Shown here one piece after another: positions 1 through 10,230 of a stretch of 15,811 nucleotides of DNA; the first letter of the stretch is position 1; every line of letters starts with the position of its first letter. The position numbers were made by a program, and so were the translations under genes. This DNA is from Ophioceras dolichostomum (lineage: Eukaryota > Ascomycota > Sordariomycetes > Magnaporthales > Ophioceraceae): positions 1 through 15,811 of the forward strand of contig PYST01000113.1 of the NCBI GenBank assembly GCA_003049485.1. The letters run 5' to 3'. A model generated the notes under the pieces. It worked only from the letters and a program-made list of their open reading frames with translations, ran no database searches and was not told where the DNA came from.

Positions 1-279
1 ATGCTGGAAGATGGGATTGCGTTGCTGGGCTTGATGTCAAGAGCGTGTATTTCGGTGGGAAATAGAGCACCGGTGAAAAGGTATATGTCCTGTCCTGTGT
101 GTCCGTCCGTGGGGAAAGTGCGGCGTGAAAAATGCTGGCGAGAATCCGGGCGAAAATGCTACGCAAAGATGACGAGAAAAACATCGGGCCGAAGAAAAGA
201 GGGCTGAAAGAACCGAAAATGTGCGAGACGGGATTCTAGGCATGCATGCGAAAAGGCTGCTAGCATGCGACGGCCGTCA

Positions 280-3200
280 CTATTGTGGGTGGGCTAATCG
301 GGCGGCCGCCATGATCTCGTTGTTCCGTTTCCTGTCAGCCCGGATTCTCGCCGCCTCGGTGCCGTCGTCCGGATGGGCGATCTCCTTGAACCAGGGATGG
401 TTGAGGGCCTCCTTCGCCGTGATACGGCGCTGGGGGTCGTAGATGAAGATTTTCTTGAGCAGATCCAAGAACTGCTTCGAGAAGGTGCCGGTGGGCGGAA
501 TGATGTCCTGTTTTTTTTTTTTTTGTTTTGTTTTTGTTTTTGGTGAGTCAAGGAAAAGAGCAGAAGGCGCTGGCAAGGAGAGGGAGGGTGTTAAGGTAGG
601 AGCTTACCTGAAGCTTCTTCATTGCCTTCACGTATCTTCTAGATGCGCGAGTGGTCTCAAGGGTTGGGTAGTCGAGTCTACACCGCTTGAAGTACCTGTG
701 TTCGTAGACTTGGGTTAGCATCATGTCTTTCTACATATCCCCCACTATCGATATATGACAAGGCTGAGTGAGGGTGCTGTAGGTGGTAGTAATGGGCCAG
801 AGTCCATAATTAAGGCATCACAGATGTGGTGGGATGGTGGGATGGTGGGGAGCAGGGACAGGTTGGTAGGCAGGCTAGCAGGCTGGTTGGCCGTCACTTA
901 CTTCGAGGCTGGGTTCCCTCCATTCCGTGGGGTCCGGTTCATCTGCTGGACTAGAGAAGTGTCGATCTTCCCGTCACATACAGCCTCCATCATGGCCAAA
1001 TGCTCGAGGTTATCGTGCGTCTGGAAGAGAGCGTCTCCGGTAAAGAACTCGACCAGGATGCAGCCGATGCTCCAGATGTCGCAGGGATAGGACCATCCGA
1101 GGCCGAGGATGATCTCGGGGGCACGATAGTGCCGCGTAGACACCACTGACGAGTGGTATTCGTCCTGGAAAGTGGCGGAACCGAAATCGATGAGGCGGAT
1201 TTCGGTGTCGAGCAAGACCTTCCGCTGTGCGGCCTGGCGATTAACCGTGGTCGACGAAGACGGAATCTTGCGGTTGTAGGTGAACGTCTGGTAGGACGAA
1301 TCAGCCAAGAGGATGTTCTCTGGCTTCAGATCCGTGTGGATCAAGTTCAGGTCGTGAAGGACTATTGCGAACGGAATTTGATATCAGGTTAGTTTTGATC
1401 ATGGGTGTAGACGGTAGGTAGGTGGACGGAGAAGGAGGATTCAAGATCGGGAATGGGTAATGGGTGGGTTTGCGTAGATCCCCTGCTCCGTGGTCTGTGA
1501 CTTACAAGCGACACTGGTGAAGAGCTGGCGGGCGAAGCTCTGAATCTGGCTGTTCGGGAACGGCACGAAGTTGTTGCTCTTGAGGAAATCGAACACGCTC
1601 TGTCCAAGCAGATCCATGACTATACAGATGTGGCCACGGAAGTCGAACGTGTCACGCAGGTGGATGCAGCGGTTCCGGTTCTCCGGATCGTTGAGCCGGA
1701 GCGTCTGGAGGACCCGAAGCTCGATCCTGGACGCATCTCTATACTTCTGCACAGAGCGGATGATCTTGATGGCAACAAGCTCGCCGTTGCCACGACGGTC
1801 CCGGGCCTGAACGACCTTGCCGAATGTTCCCTGGCCGAGGAGCTTGATCATTTGGTCTGACGAAATACACAGAAGGGGTTAGTGGGAGAAGCTCAATGAG
1901 AGAAACTCAACGGGAACGTGACGAAAGTGGACTCAAGGTAGGGTATATCATATGAAAACCCAAGCCCTGATGTGTGGTTGTGGGCAAGGGTAGGGAGACG
2001 ACGAAGGTTCGGGTTGAATGCTTTTGAGTTGCTTTAAGTTCGAGTCAGTCAGGGCAATTACGTACAATCCTCAGTTAATTCAGCGTCAGGCACAACAATG
2101 TAGTGTCCGTCGTCGTCGTCGACCTTGTTGTGGCGCGGGTTGGCCTGGAGGGACAAAAGGCGGAAGAGTTAGCAAGGGCTGTCTGTAGTATATCGGGAAG
2201 GTTCGTCGAGGGATAGGAATACCTCGGGGGAGGGAGGGCAGAAGGTGATCATGGCCCGAGGCGCATGGGGCAATAAGATAGCGAGTAGAGGAAATTGGAA
2301 AGCAGCGCCTGTCGAATGAATTACGTACCTCGTGCACCACCCGAACGTTGACGTCGGGCGCCTTCTTGATGGGCCGGGCCGGCGGCTCGTACCTGGTATA
2401 GGCGGCGGGACCGAAGAGGGCGATCTCCTGCTTCTTGGCCTGGTCAAGGACCTGCTGCCGTGTGGTCCTCTTCCTCTTTTGGCCGGGCTGAGCCTCTTGG
2501 TAGTGGCCGCCGGCCGAGGACGAGCCTAATGACGTCTCGGCGGTAGTGTGAATACCGGAGTTGGTCCGGTCGCTCGAGATTGTAGAGCCGCCGCTCGTGG
2601 CGGGCGTGTTTGTGTGCGATCTCACCACCGTATTGTGGACGGGGTCGTAGTGCGTTGACGTCTCGCCGTCCCTCTTGCGGCGCTTCGCGAGGTGTCGGCC
2701 ATTGGCAGCGGCGTCGGTCGTCGTCGACACGCCGTCAATGTGGTAGCCGTTTGAGACGGCGCCATTGGTCATAGTCCGTGACGAGGCAACGGTATTCTGG
2801 GTTGTCTGAGAGGTGTTGGCCTCGGGCTCGGGCGAGTCGTCAATCACAATGACCTCCTTCGGCAGGCCATTCTTGTAGAACGTGTGCCAGTCGGGGCCTC
2901 TTGATCGGCGCCTTTTGCGAGTGGTGGCGGCCGTCTGGTCCATCACTTGCGTTCTCGACGCCGTGGCGGCGGTCGGCATTGTGCCGGTTGTGATGGTTGA
3001 GGTTGAACTCGTTGTGTAATTGCCCTGATTGCTCTGGCTGCCCAGGCTTGAACTTGAAGACGGGTTCAAATTCGAGCTTTGGGTGTCTTGTAGTTGGTGC
3101 CTGCTCGAGGCAGAAGATGAGGAAGGGGACGAGTTCAGATTGATTCCATTCGAACCGGCGTGGTTGCTGCTTAACGTAGAGCCCGAGGACGCAGAAGTGG

Positions 3201-3390
3201 AGTAGATTTGGTGCTGCTGCTGGTACGGGGCGAGTCTGGCGGCGGCCGACGCGGCGGGGAGGATCTGGTAAGAGGAGGAAGGTGCAGCCTGGTACGGTTG
3301 TGGGTGAGGGTGCGGATGTGAAAGGGAAAAAGGTCCTCCGTAATGGTAATGAGGATGCGTCGCTGTCGCTGTTGTTGGAGTCGACATCAT
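280..3390 (-). CDS. lkh1: LAMMER/CLK-family dual-specificity protein kinase (KNS1/Lkh1 type), 6 exons, 755 aa
   Basis: Exons on the minus strand, in order: 3390-2329, 2144-2066, 1856-1506, 1361-902, 695-608 and 507-280 (stop TAG). All junction phases close exactly, giving 755 residues. The start is the first of two adjacent ATGs, with an in-frame TGA directly upstream. Residues 1-354 are low-complexity (Ser, Gln, Thr, His-Pro) with basic NLS-like clusters near 158-164, 236-240 and 305-308. The kinase domain spans about 381-722: Gly loop GQGTFGKV at 388-395, VAIK Lys411, alpha-C Glu426, catalytic loop HTDLKPEN with Asp508, DFG Asp556 and the family signature EHLAMMEAV at 617-625. No catalytic residue is missing, so the enzyme should be active. 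The fungal insert between HTDLKPEN and DFG is present. Known relatives (S. cerevisiae Kns1, S. pombe Lkh1, animal CLKs) phosphorylate SR splicing factors, or act in TOR signalling and in flocculation and morphogenesis. Nuclear location is inferred from the basic clusters. The family call is very secure; the exact start is less so. Confidence 0.95.
508..607 (-). other. Kinase intron 5, with A-tract next to the acceptor
   Basis: This 100-nt intron has donor GTAAGC and acceptor CAG. In the sense direction, 14 consecutive A (plus-strand T at 511-524) lie directly before CAG, preceded by more A-rich sequence. There is no usual pyrimidine stretch, and the branch site is unclear (a TTAAC or TTGAC at best). 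The junction is nevertheless supported by protein continuity: the exon ending KKLQ joins the exon starting DIIPP, in phase 0. Confidence 0.85.
696..901 (-). other. Kinase intron 4
   Basis: Donor GTAAGTG, branch GCTAAC about 18 nt before acceptor CACAG. Phase 2, splitting the Lys651 codon. Retention would stop translation at once after NPASK (TAA inside the donor), removing the C-lobe after the LAMMER motif. Confidence 0.93.
1362..1505 (-). other. Kinase intron 3, just before the catalytic loop
   Basis: Donor GTAAGT, branch ACTAAC, acceptor AATAG, 144 nt, phase 1, joining FTSVA to FLHDLN. Read-through meets a stop (TGA) after roughly 20 extra residues, so a retained-intron product would contain the N-lobe but lack the catalytic Asp. 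Confidence 0.93.
1857..2065 (-). other. Kinase intron 2
   Basis: Donor GTACGT, branch CACTAACC, acceptor GTCAG, 209 nt, phase 1. It joins ELTED to YQMIKLLGQG, at the very start of the kinase domain. Confidence 0.92.
2145..2328 (-). other. Kinase intron 1
   Basis: Donor GTACGT, branch GCTAAC, acceptor CTCCAG, 184 nt, phase 0. It joins RVVHE to ANPRHNK, just ahead of the conserved DDDDGHYIVVPD segment. No in-frame stop lies inside this intron. Retention would shift the frame and stop at 2086 after 434 residues, with no kinase domain. Confidence 0.9.
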
Positions 3391-4026
3391 TCAGCGGGCT
3401 GTTCTGGTCTCGCAGGTCCTCGAGACCCGGAATGGTGGTGGAGGGAACAAGAGGCAAAAGAAGTGGTCAGGATAGGTAGAAGGGACCGCCTCTCTCGGAG
3501 GTAAGGTGGGCGTGGGACCGTGGACCGTGGGCGGTAGCAGGTTGGTCGTATGTACCAGCAGTCCTGGTGGTGGTAAATTTTGGTGGTGCTACCGCTGGCG
3601 ACTCAAGTTCCTGCCCAGCGCACAGTACAGACTGCTTGCTGGCTGGCCACTGTCCCTCCCTGTCACTGGCGACGGAAAAGAGAAAAAAAGAACAGCTTCG
3701 GTTCAAGTTGGCAGGACCTCCTACTCAAGGCCCAGCCGAGTCCCAAGCAGGCCAGTTCCAGTTCCTAGCCTTCGACGTCAGGGTGAGAAAATAAAAACAG
3801 CAAGCAGGCAGGTGCACCGCAACGGTGAATTTCTAGGTTTCCTCGGTGGAGCAGTTGCGCAAGAGGCAGCAGACGATCGATCGGTCGAAACGCTCGGATA
3901 TATTGTTTTCGTGGGATGGTAGGGCCAGTGAAGAGAAGAAAACAAGATCTCGTCGTCTCTGGAGAAAAGAAGAAAAACGACAAAAGGAAAAGAAAAGGAC
4001 CGGTCGTCTTGTTACGGTCGTTGTTG
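3391..4026 (-). promoter_or_regulatory. Putative long 5' leader / proximal promoter of the kinase, free of upstream ATGs
   Basis: Read in the direction of the kinase mRNA, these 636 nt contain no ATG (no CAT on the plus strand), whereas the opposite strand has three. The sense strand carries pyrimidine-rich tracts (for example opposite the purine run at 3930-4000), as fungal core promoters often do. I infer that a long untranslated leader, kept clear of upstream starts, occupies much of this stretch. No TATA box or transcription start can be fixed from the sequence. Confidence 0.45.
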
Positions 4027-4135
4027 CATCGGGGCTCGGGTCCAACAACGAGGGAGGGGGACGACTATTAGCTCATGTTAGGAACATCAGTTGGCGTGTC
4101 GTTCCAAACAGAAACAGAGGGCCACTCTCTGAATC

Positions 4136-4169
4136 GGGTTTGGGGTTGGGGTTGGCTGGCACTTTGGGG
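4136..4169 (+). repeat. G-tract cluster (TTGGGG-like), possible G-quadruplex
   Basis: Four runs of 3-4 G occur at 4136-4138, 4142-4145, 4148-4151 and 4166-4169. The first three are separated by only TTT and TT, the last by a 14-nt spacer. The G-rich strand is the template strand of the kinase gene, about 750 bp upstream of its start. Confidence 0.5.
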
Positions 4170-4173
4170 CAAC

Positions 4174-4221
4174 TGCACAGCACCCAGCACAGAGCACAGC
4201 ACAGCGCAGCACAGCACCACA
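4174..4221. repeat. Imperfect GCACAG/CAGCACA repeat
   Basis: About 48 nt are built from overlapping GCACA and CAGCAC units with occasional substitutions. It lies in the distal promoter of the kinase; no coding role is seen. Confidence 0.7.
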
Positions 4222-4282
4222 CGGGGAACTCTCGGCTGGAACTAGAGTGCGACTGGACCAGCGACTGGGTCGTCAGGGAACT

Positions 4283-4312
4283 GGGGAGGGGGATGTTGGC
4301 CGAGGGGGTGGG
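4283..4312 (+). repeat. Second G-tract cluster
   Basis: G-runs at 4283-4286, 4288-4292, 4304-4308 and 4310-4312, with loops of 1, 11 and 1 nt, fit a loose G-quadruplex pattern. It lies between the CAGCACA repeat and the TTGACTGG array. Confidence 0.45.
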
Positions 4313-4320
4313 CAACTGGT

Positions 4321-4352
4321 TTGACTGGTTGACTGGTTGACTGGTTGACTGG
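4321..4352. repeat. TTGACTGG tandem repeat, 4 perfect copies
   Basis: Four exact 8-bp units at 4321-4328, 4329-4336, 4337-4344 and 4345-4352, flanked by degenerate copies (CAACTGG before, GACGACTGG after). It is a minisatellite-like array about 930 bp upstream of the kinase start. Confidence 0.9.
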
Positions 4353-7300
4353 TGGACGACTGGGCAGATTTTCGTAGCAGCCGGTCCCAGTGGGCTAATC
4401 CTCCTCCACGTTTGCTGCACGGATTCAATCTTTTTGATGGGGCCAGGCGGTCGGTCGCTTGGATGCTCGTTTCGCGGCTGACTGGGGGAAACAATACCTG
4501 AAGAAGATACAAGCGACAAGAGACGATAGATACTCCAGCGGTGACTCTCCTCTACGAAAAATCACGACGGGCACACATGTACATATTGGAGCCAACCCTG
4601 TTGATGATGATGACTTTGCCACCTGCTCACTGGGTACATCTCCAGTGTTTTTTGCTTCCACAATAAATACAGCCACTGCCGTCCGTTGACAAAAACATGC
4701 TGAAAAGGGTTGCAAGATTCAGGCAAATAAAAGCCACGCCTACGTAGATATCCGTGGTAGTGGTAGTCATAGTAGCAGGAGAAACGAGACAGAGAGTCAC
4801 TTTTCCCGCGTTCATCTCCTCCGTCCATCCCTTCAATTTTCGACAGCTCAGTTCGGCACTGGGTTTTTTTGGTGTTGCCCGCTTCGGACTGGCTACTGGT
4901 CTCCAGAAGGGTGGCCTCGCTTCCTCACGGCGTTCAGTGGCTGCAGCAGAATGATGTTCTCAGGCACTCACATTTGCACTTGCACTGTACGCCTCGAGCG
5001 ACCGTACTTTTTGTGGTGGGCTCTTGGCCGTCTGGATCTCGGAAAGAGGGTTACTTTGCTGTTAGTGGAAGTGTCTGAGCAACTAGGATCGCACTGTGCA
5101 ACTTGTCGGCACTCCCTTCATCATCAGCTGGGGCCTTCATCCATGCTGACTGCGGGGGATCTTCTATGAGAGTTAGTTGCATGTCGTCCTTGGTCCAGGC
5201 GGTATGTGGGACTTCCTTTTCCTACTAACAAGCATCAGGCGTTGTGAAAAAGATGCGTTTGACTGGTAGGTAGGTAGGCATCTATCTTGTTGCTACGGTA
5301 TTGGTCTTGACGGGTACGAAACAGTGAGCTGGATGTTGCCCAAAACAAAAACGAAATTGTACTGTCTCCTCTCTGTTTGGTTTCCTTTTTACCTGAGGCA
5401 TTTCGGTCCAGAGATGGGAAGAGACCTAATAAAGCAAGCACGACCCGGCATCACGCCGCCCGCTGTACAGTGCGGATGGACCCCGCTACTCCCGCATCAT
5501 CAGCTCAGCAAAATGGAAGCGATCCCAGCCGGAACATGGGAATGGGGAATCTGAAAAGTGACCACGGTCGACTCGACGTGACCTCACTCGCAGGTGGCAC
5601 TCGGCTGAACTATGGGCATTGTTGTCACTCCCGCCCTCCCCTGCTCGAGAATAATCACCTTTCCCCTTGCACATTCACCTACTCTCTCGCAGCCCTTCAG
5701 ACCTACTTAGTCGCTCGTGGAAGAGGCTGCCTACTACGGAAGAGATGAGAGAGTATTTCATCGTTGCGTCACTGCCTACCTGAGGTAGCTGACCTCGGGC
5801 ATGGACTGATTGCTCCCGTTCCCGTGCAGGCAGGTACGAAAAAAAACACAGGCATACGAAAAAAGAGGGGACTTGTCAGCGCCCATTTTGAGATCTTGTC
5901 CCCGATGTTCCGGCACAGAGGAATGCATCAGCGTCTGGTGGCTTGGGCGTCACTGCCCGGGAGTCCATTGTGCCATTGTACTGGGAACAGGGAGGGGAAG
6001 GCATGCACGCTGCTGGGTGCGTGTGCTGAGTTGTCGTCGACTGGGGCGTGACGACTGGTTGTGGCCCTGACAGCCGCTAGTTGCTGCTTCCCAGAGTACG
6101 CAGAGAACCAATGTGGGGTTCCCGCCACTGTGCGAACGTGAACTGCCACTCGGAGGGGCTCAGGAAGTGTGCACCGCTTCTTGTTCATGAATCGTGAGTC
6201 TTTGTTGAGTCGTCGCTGCTCGATTCCCAGGTAATCGATCAGGAGGAAGGAGCAGGCTTGCCGCCACTAACGAAGTGTGTAAGTTCAAGGCCAGGGGTAG
6301 GCACAACCGAACAGATGAAGGTTTCGGTGTCCTCTTGCCCTCCCCTTGACTGGCCCTGCCCGTTGTTTACCCTAGGTTTTGATTATTATTATATCTCCTA
6401 GTATTCTGTTATGACCACCAGCCCGACTGTCCTGTCTGATTTCCCGCCATCGAATCGACCTGGAACTTGCACGAGTCTTAGAGGGAGTTTTGTCTTGTCT
6501 GCGGCGGTGCAGGTTTGTTGCTTCTCATCAATCTGAGGGCCGAACCTGCGGAGCCACCTGCCTCAGAACTTAGAAACCTTCCTGTGCCGGTGCCCGGCCA
6601 GCTCAAAGCCCAGAAAGGCAGGCAAGATGCGAAATTTGATTTCAGGCACGTAAGGAGGCTGTCAGGAAGGAGGTGAGGAGGCGGACCGATCTCACGCCTT
6701 TTCCAACGGGACCACCCGGGGACGCTCTCTCTTGCTCACAGAGGTGGGTGCATCGCATTTTCTCGTTTGAAGAATCGGCATCGTTGGTTAGTCAGTGGTA
6801 CGGCAAGTTGAGCTCACAGGCAGGCCCAGAGGCTCACCAACTGACCGATCCGGTCCACAGTGCTGGCCGGTTTGAATTCATCTTTGAATTTGGAGATCGT
6901 GGCGGGAAGGAATTGTCGGTGCCCCTTTGATACAACGTACTTGGAAGATACCCCAAGCCCCCAAGCCAAACAAGGTTTCCTCCATTGTGTTGCGAAAAGC
7001 GCTTCCGTGGTACTTACCACTCATTGGCAAAGGTGCAAGATGCACTTGACTTGACAGTCCTGACTTGGTTGTTCCACATCAGAAATGCTCCTACTGTAGT
7101 CCATCCCCTGGTTGAATGGCCATGGTGCCGCCAGGTGCTGGATGGCATGGTGTTCCGTGGAGGATCCTCCTGCCATCTGTTTGCTTGATGGAGGTACTTA
7201 AACCTCGAGTGTCCCGTTCTGTGATATCTTGCATGTCTCTCCCGCATGTCCGCATATATTAGACTGCCTCGAACCTCTCGACCATTCGTTGTCGGGGCAC

Positions 7301-8367
7301 AAGACTCGCAAGGAATCGAGCGAGGCACGACGGTGGCCAAAACCTGGGCTCAGCTGCAAGCGTGGTTGGCCAGCAACGGTGCAGAAATGTTGGAGCGGAA
7401 AAAGTGAACTTGCAGAGAAGCAGTGATGCTTTGCACCTGCACGGGGTCTTTTCTGTTAAAGGGAAAGCGTTGTCTCGTCCGCATATTCCCTCTCCCCAAA
7501 AAAACCACCACCCCATCTCAGCACACCATCACGCGCTCCACATTCCTACACCCATTCAGATTCCCGGGCCAAGGCCGCCCGCATTTATGTATACCTCCGT
7601 GATATCTGGTGTGTGAGGTGTTGTGCACTCTCTTAAGAGGAATAGAAGAAAATGGTGGTAGTGGCGAAGGCAGGCAGGCAGCTAGAAGGAGGGGACGGGA
7701 CCCAACCCCAGAGCGCGGCCAGCTCGTAAGAAACAAATCCGCCAACGGGAGTTGAAAGATTTGAAGTGCTCGGGGGACCTGAGGAAGGGCTGATGATCCC
7801 TCTGGCGCTTCACCCGCCGTCACCTGCAGAGAGCGCGCCAAACGGACCACGCTGACCACGCTCTGAAGCGCCCAGCTGGTAACAAGGGGGGCACAGACTT
7901 CGCGATTCGACAGCATTGGAGTCGCGGGCTCGCGAACCATGACCAAAATGGCGTCTCCCAAAACTGGAGCGCGCTTGATAAAAAAAAAAAAAAGAAGGAA
8001 AATTCTGCAGTCACCATCACGGCGTTGGAACAAACTGAATGGGGGTTTACTTCTGACGAATGATCGGTTTCACCTGCCTCTGGGACGATCATGGAAGGCC
8101 TCAGGCGGTTGGCGGACGACGAGCAGACTGGCGAGACTGGCAAGCTGGATGGCAGTGCCGAGCGCGAGATCGTCCGCTGCCCCAAGAGAAAAACGTGACG
8201 AGGGGCATCAAGCTTTGGGAAGGAAGAGGGGCAAAAAGCACCGATGGACCGTGACAGGGGGAACGTGGAAGGTGGGAAAGAATCCGGGCTGGGCAAACTA
8301 CAAGTGCCTGCCGCTTGGCTACTCTGTCTTGTTCGCTTCCTTCCATTCCATTCTACATTCTACAATA

Positions 8368-8472
8368 ATGGCCTCGATGGGCAAAAGTGATACCACTTTC
8401 ACACTTTCAAGGGCAGACTCGGTTTCCCTGCAAGACGGAAGCTCGAGCAACCGAGGCGAGGCAAGCCGGTGA
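8368..8472 (+). CDS. Candidate small ORF, 34 aa, unknown
   Basis: An ATG in favourable context (ACAATAATGG) follows a pyrimidine-rich stretch (TTCC/ATTC repeats, 8330-8362) that resembles a fungal 5' leader. The peptide begins MASMGKSDTTF and ends RGEASR, is Ser-rich and hydrophilic, and has no signal peptide or membrane segment. The same frame stays open upstream to an ATG at 7939, but that longer frame runs through an A14 tract and looks accidental. No homology is recognised, so this is a weak candidate. Confidence 0.15.
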   Translation: MASMGKSDTTFTLSRADSVSLQDGSSSNRGEASR

Positions 8473-9649
8473 CGACGTCCTCCGTGGCAGGCCGGGCAAT
8501 TTACTCGGTAATTCATTCTCATAATAAACAACGTTGCCCAGTGGCTACTACAATATACCCAGGAACCACCCAGCCTGCCATGAGATGATGAGATATAGGG
8601 TAGGCAACCGGGGCAATGCACGACATGCACTGCACGAGAAAGGACGCGTGCACATCCATCTTCGCAGCCGTCCGAGCGAGAGCCAAGAGGCGTCGGGTTG
8701 CGAACCTTTCGTGCTGTATGCGTGCGACTCCTTTTCTTGTCCTTCTGATCGGCGTGTCCCATCCATCCCCCTCATTTTTGATCGCCATCCTGCCCCATCA
8801 CTTTACCTCACCCATGGACGTACACAGCAATGTGTGAAGGGGGGAACATCCCGAACGTTGTGATGTCGAGAGTGTGCTTCGTATGCTGGTATGTTTCAAG
8901 ACACCCGGCAACAACTGGCGAAATCAGTTGTACGCCTTACTACGTTGTAGATACGTTTGCATTACAGGGTGATGGTCCTTTGGCTTGCCACCAGAAACAA
9001 CGACGGCAGCACGGAACGGGGATGCTTTTAATACGTAGTACATCAAATCGATGAAGCCGCCACGGTCCGGCATGGGAGCCCAGACCAGCTATCCCCATCC
9101 TTCGATCCAACCCACACACGCATCATCATCTCATCCATCGCAACAGCACAGCTACGACTCCATGTCGTAAGAAGCAGAACGTGGACCCCGCCCTCGTTCC
9201 CCTCCTACTTGGCCCGTGAGAAAGAGAGAGACAATGGCCCCATATTTTGAACGAATTTGTGCCCCTCCACAACTGACGAGATGCTAACACTTAAAAAAGG
9301 CCCCCTGCTCACAAGCGTGTGAGGCTAGAGAATGACCTCACCGTCAGAGGCGTTTGATGTTACCGCACTCGGCCGCCTCGCTCCATTCTCTTGCCATCTT
9401 TTCTCTCTCGGCCTACGAGAATACACTTCCGTGCGGTCTTCAAGCCGGAAGTATCCACCGAAGGCAGGCCTCCCAATACAGCCCGTTCAAACTTTTTCAG
9501 GACCAGCAACGGGAAAGGGGGACCAGAAAAAAAAAAAGAGCATCTGGCGGTGGCCAGCCACTTACCACTTCAAGAGAGAAAAGAGAGTCCACTTCTCCGA
9601 TTTAGGAAACCCGAAAGGGCAGGTCACCACGCCTCACCACAGACGGAGC

Positions 9650-9870
9650 GATACATGTCCGTGGACAGTACTCGCTCACTCACTCACTCACACACTCTAA
9701 CTTCTCAGTTCTCTCTGGTCCTCACTGACTCTCACTTTCGGGACGGGAGAGACACTCCAGTTACGCTCGCTCGCATCCTGCTGACGACCTGCTGCAGTCA
9801 GTCAGTCCCAACGATTTTCAGCTTCCAAAAATTGCTGCAGCCCTCTCTTCCGTCTCGGGGCTACTACTCC
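9650..9870 (+). promoter_or_regulatory. Pyrimidine-rich promoter-like stretch with CTCA microsatellite
   Basis: The plus strand is strongly C/T-biased. It carries four exact CTCA units (9675-9690), a run of CT-rich sequence, TCAGTCAGTC, and CTCTCTTCC-type tracts. Such tracts precede fungal transcription starts on the strand transcribed, but no gene is recognisable downstream. The promoter role is inference. Confidence 0.25.
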
Positions 9871-10230
9871 CTTCGAGGAGGGGCGCCCAGGATAATGAGC
9901 CAGCCCAGCCCAGCCCAACAACGGAACAGCAATAGCACCCTGTCTGATTCAGCACCAAGGGGCACCCGAGCGTGAGAAGGAAGACCTCAGCCAGCCCGAC
10001 CGCTGCTTCTCATGACCGTTCTTCCCGCTGTGCCGTTTTCGTAAATCTCCGGTCATTGGGCACTTTTTCCACCTCCAAGGCTCCATCCTGGGGCTGGAGC
10101 TTCGTTTGCGTACTCCGTCTGTCTCTGTCTGCTCTGCTCTGTCCTTCGGGTCCCGCCCGTAACGTGGAGGTTTCAAGAACCCCGACTCTTCCGAGGACAT
10201 ACACGGTGGGAAAAAGAAAGAAGACAGAGG

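Noticed and set aside
1..279. 68-codon frames at the left edge on both strands
   Set aside because: Short, overlapping on opposite strands and without recognisable motifs; the stretch is most simply the 3' flank of the kinase gene.
2840..3457. 205-codon frame overlapping the kinase start, as a possible upstream or dual-coding ORF
   Set aside because: It begins at TTG, not ATG, and overlaps a low-complexity coding region where other frames stay open easily. The leader has no ATG in this direction.
4136..4169. Telomere or subtelomere repeat
   Set aside because: The TTGGGG-like run is only two to three units long, and typical filamentous fungal telomeres are TTAGGG; the flanks are ordinary sequence.
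3846..4340. 164-codon plus-strand frame rich in Lys/Arg/Glu
   Set aside because: It arises from the purine-rich complement of a pyrimidine promoter tract upstream of the kinase.
7518..8296. 171- and 158-codon minus-strand frames
   Set aside because: Mutually overlapping, no domain, Phe run from the poly-T tract; consistent with chance.
7939..8472. 177-codon plus-strand frame with a real ATG
   Set aside because: Highly basic, runs through an A14 tract, and overlaps equally long frames on the other strand; no family resemblance. Only its last 34 codons are kept as a weak candidate.
9332..9975. 122- and 194-codon plus-strand frames
   Set aside because: They lie in a CT-rich promoter-like tract and translate to Ser/Thr/His/Leu repeats; the longer one starts at TTG.
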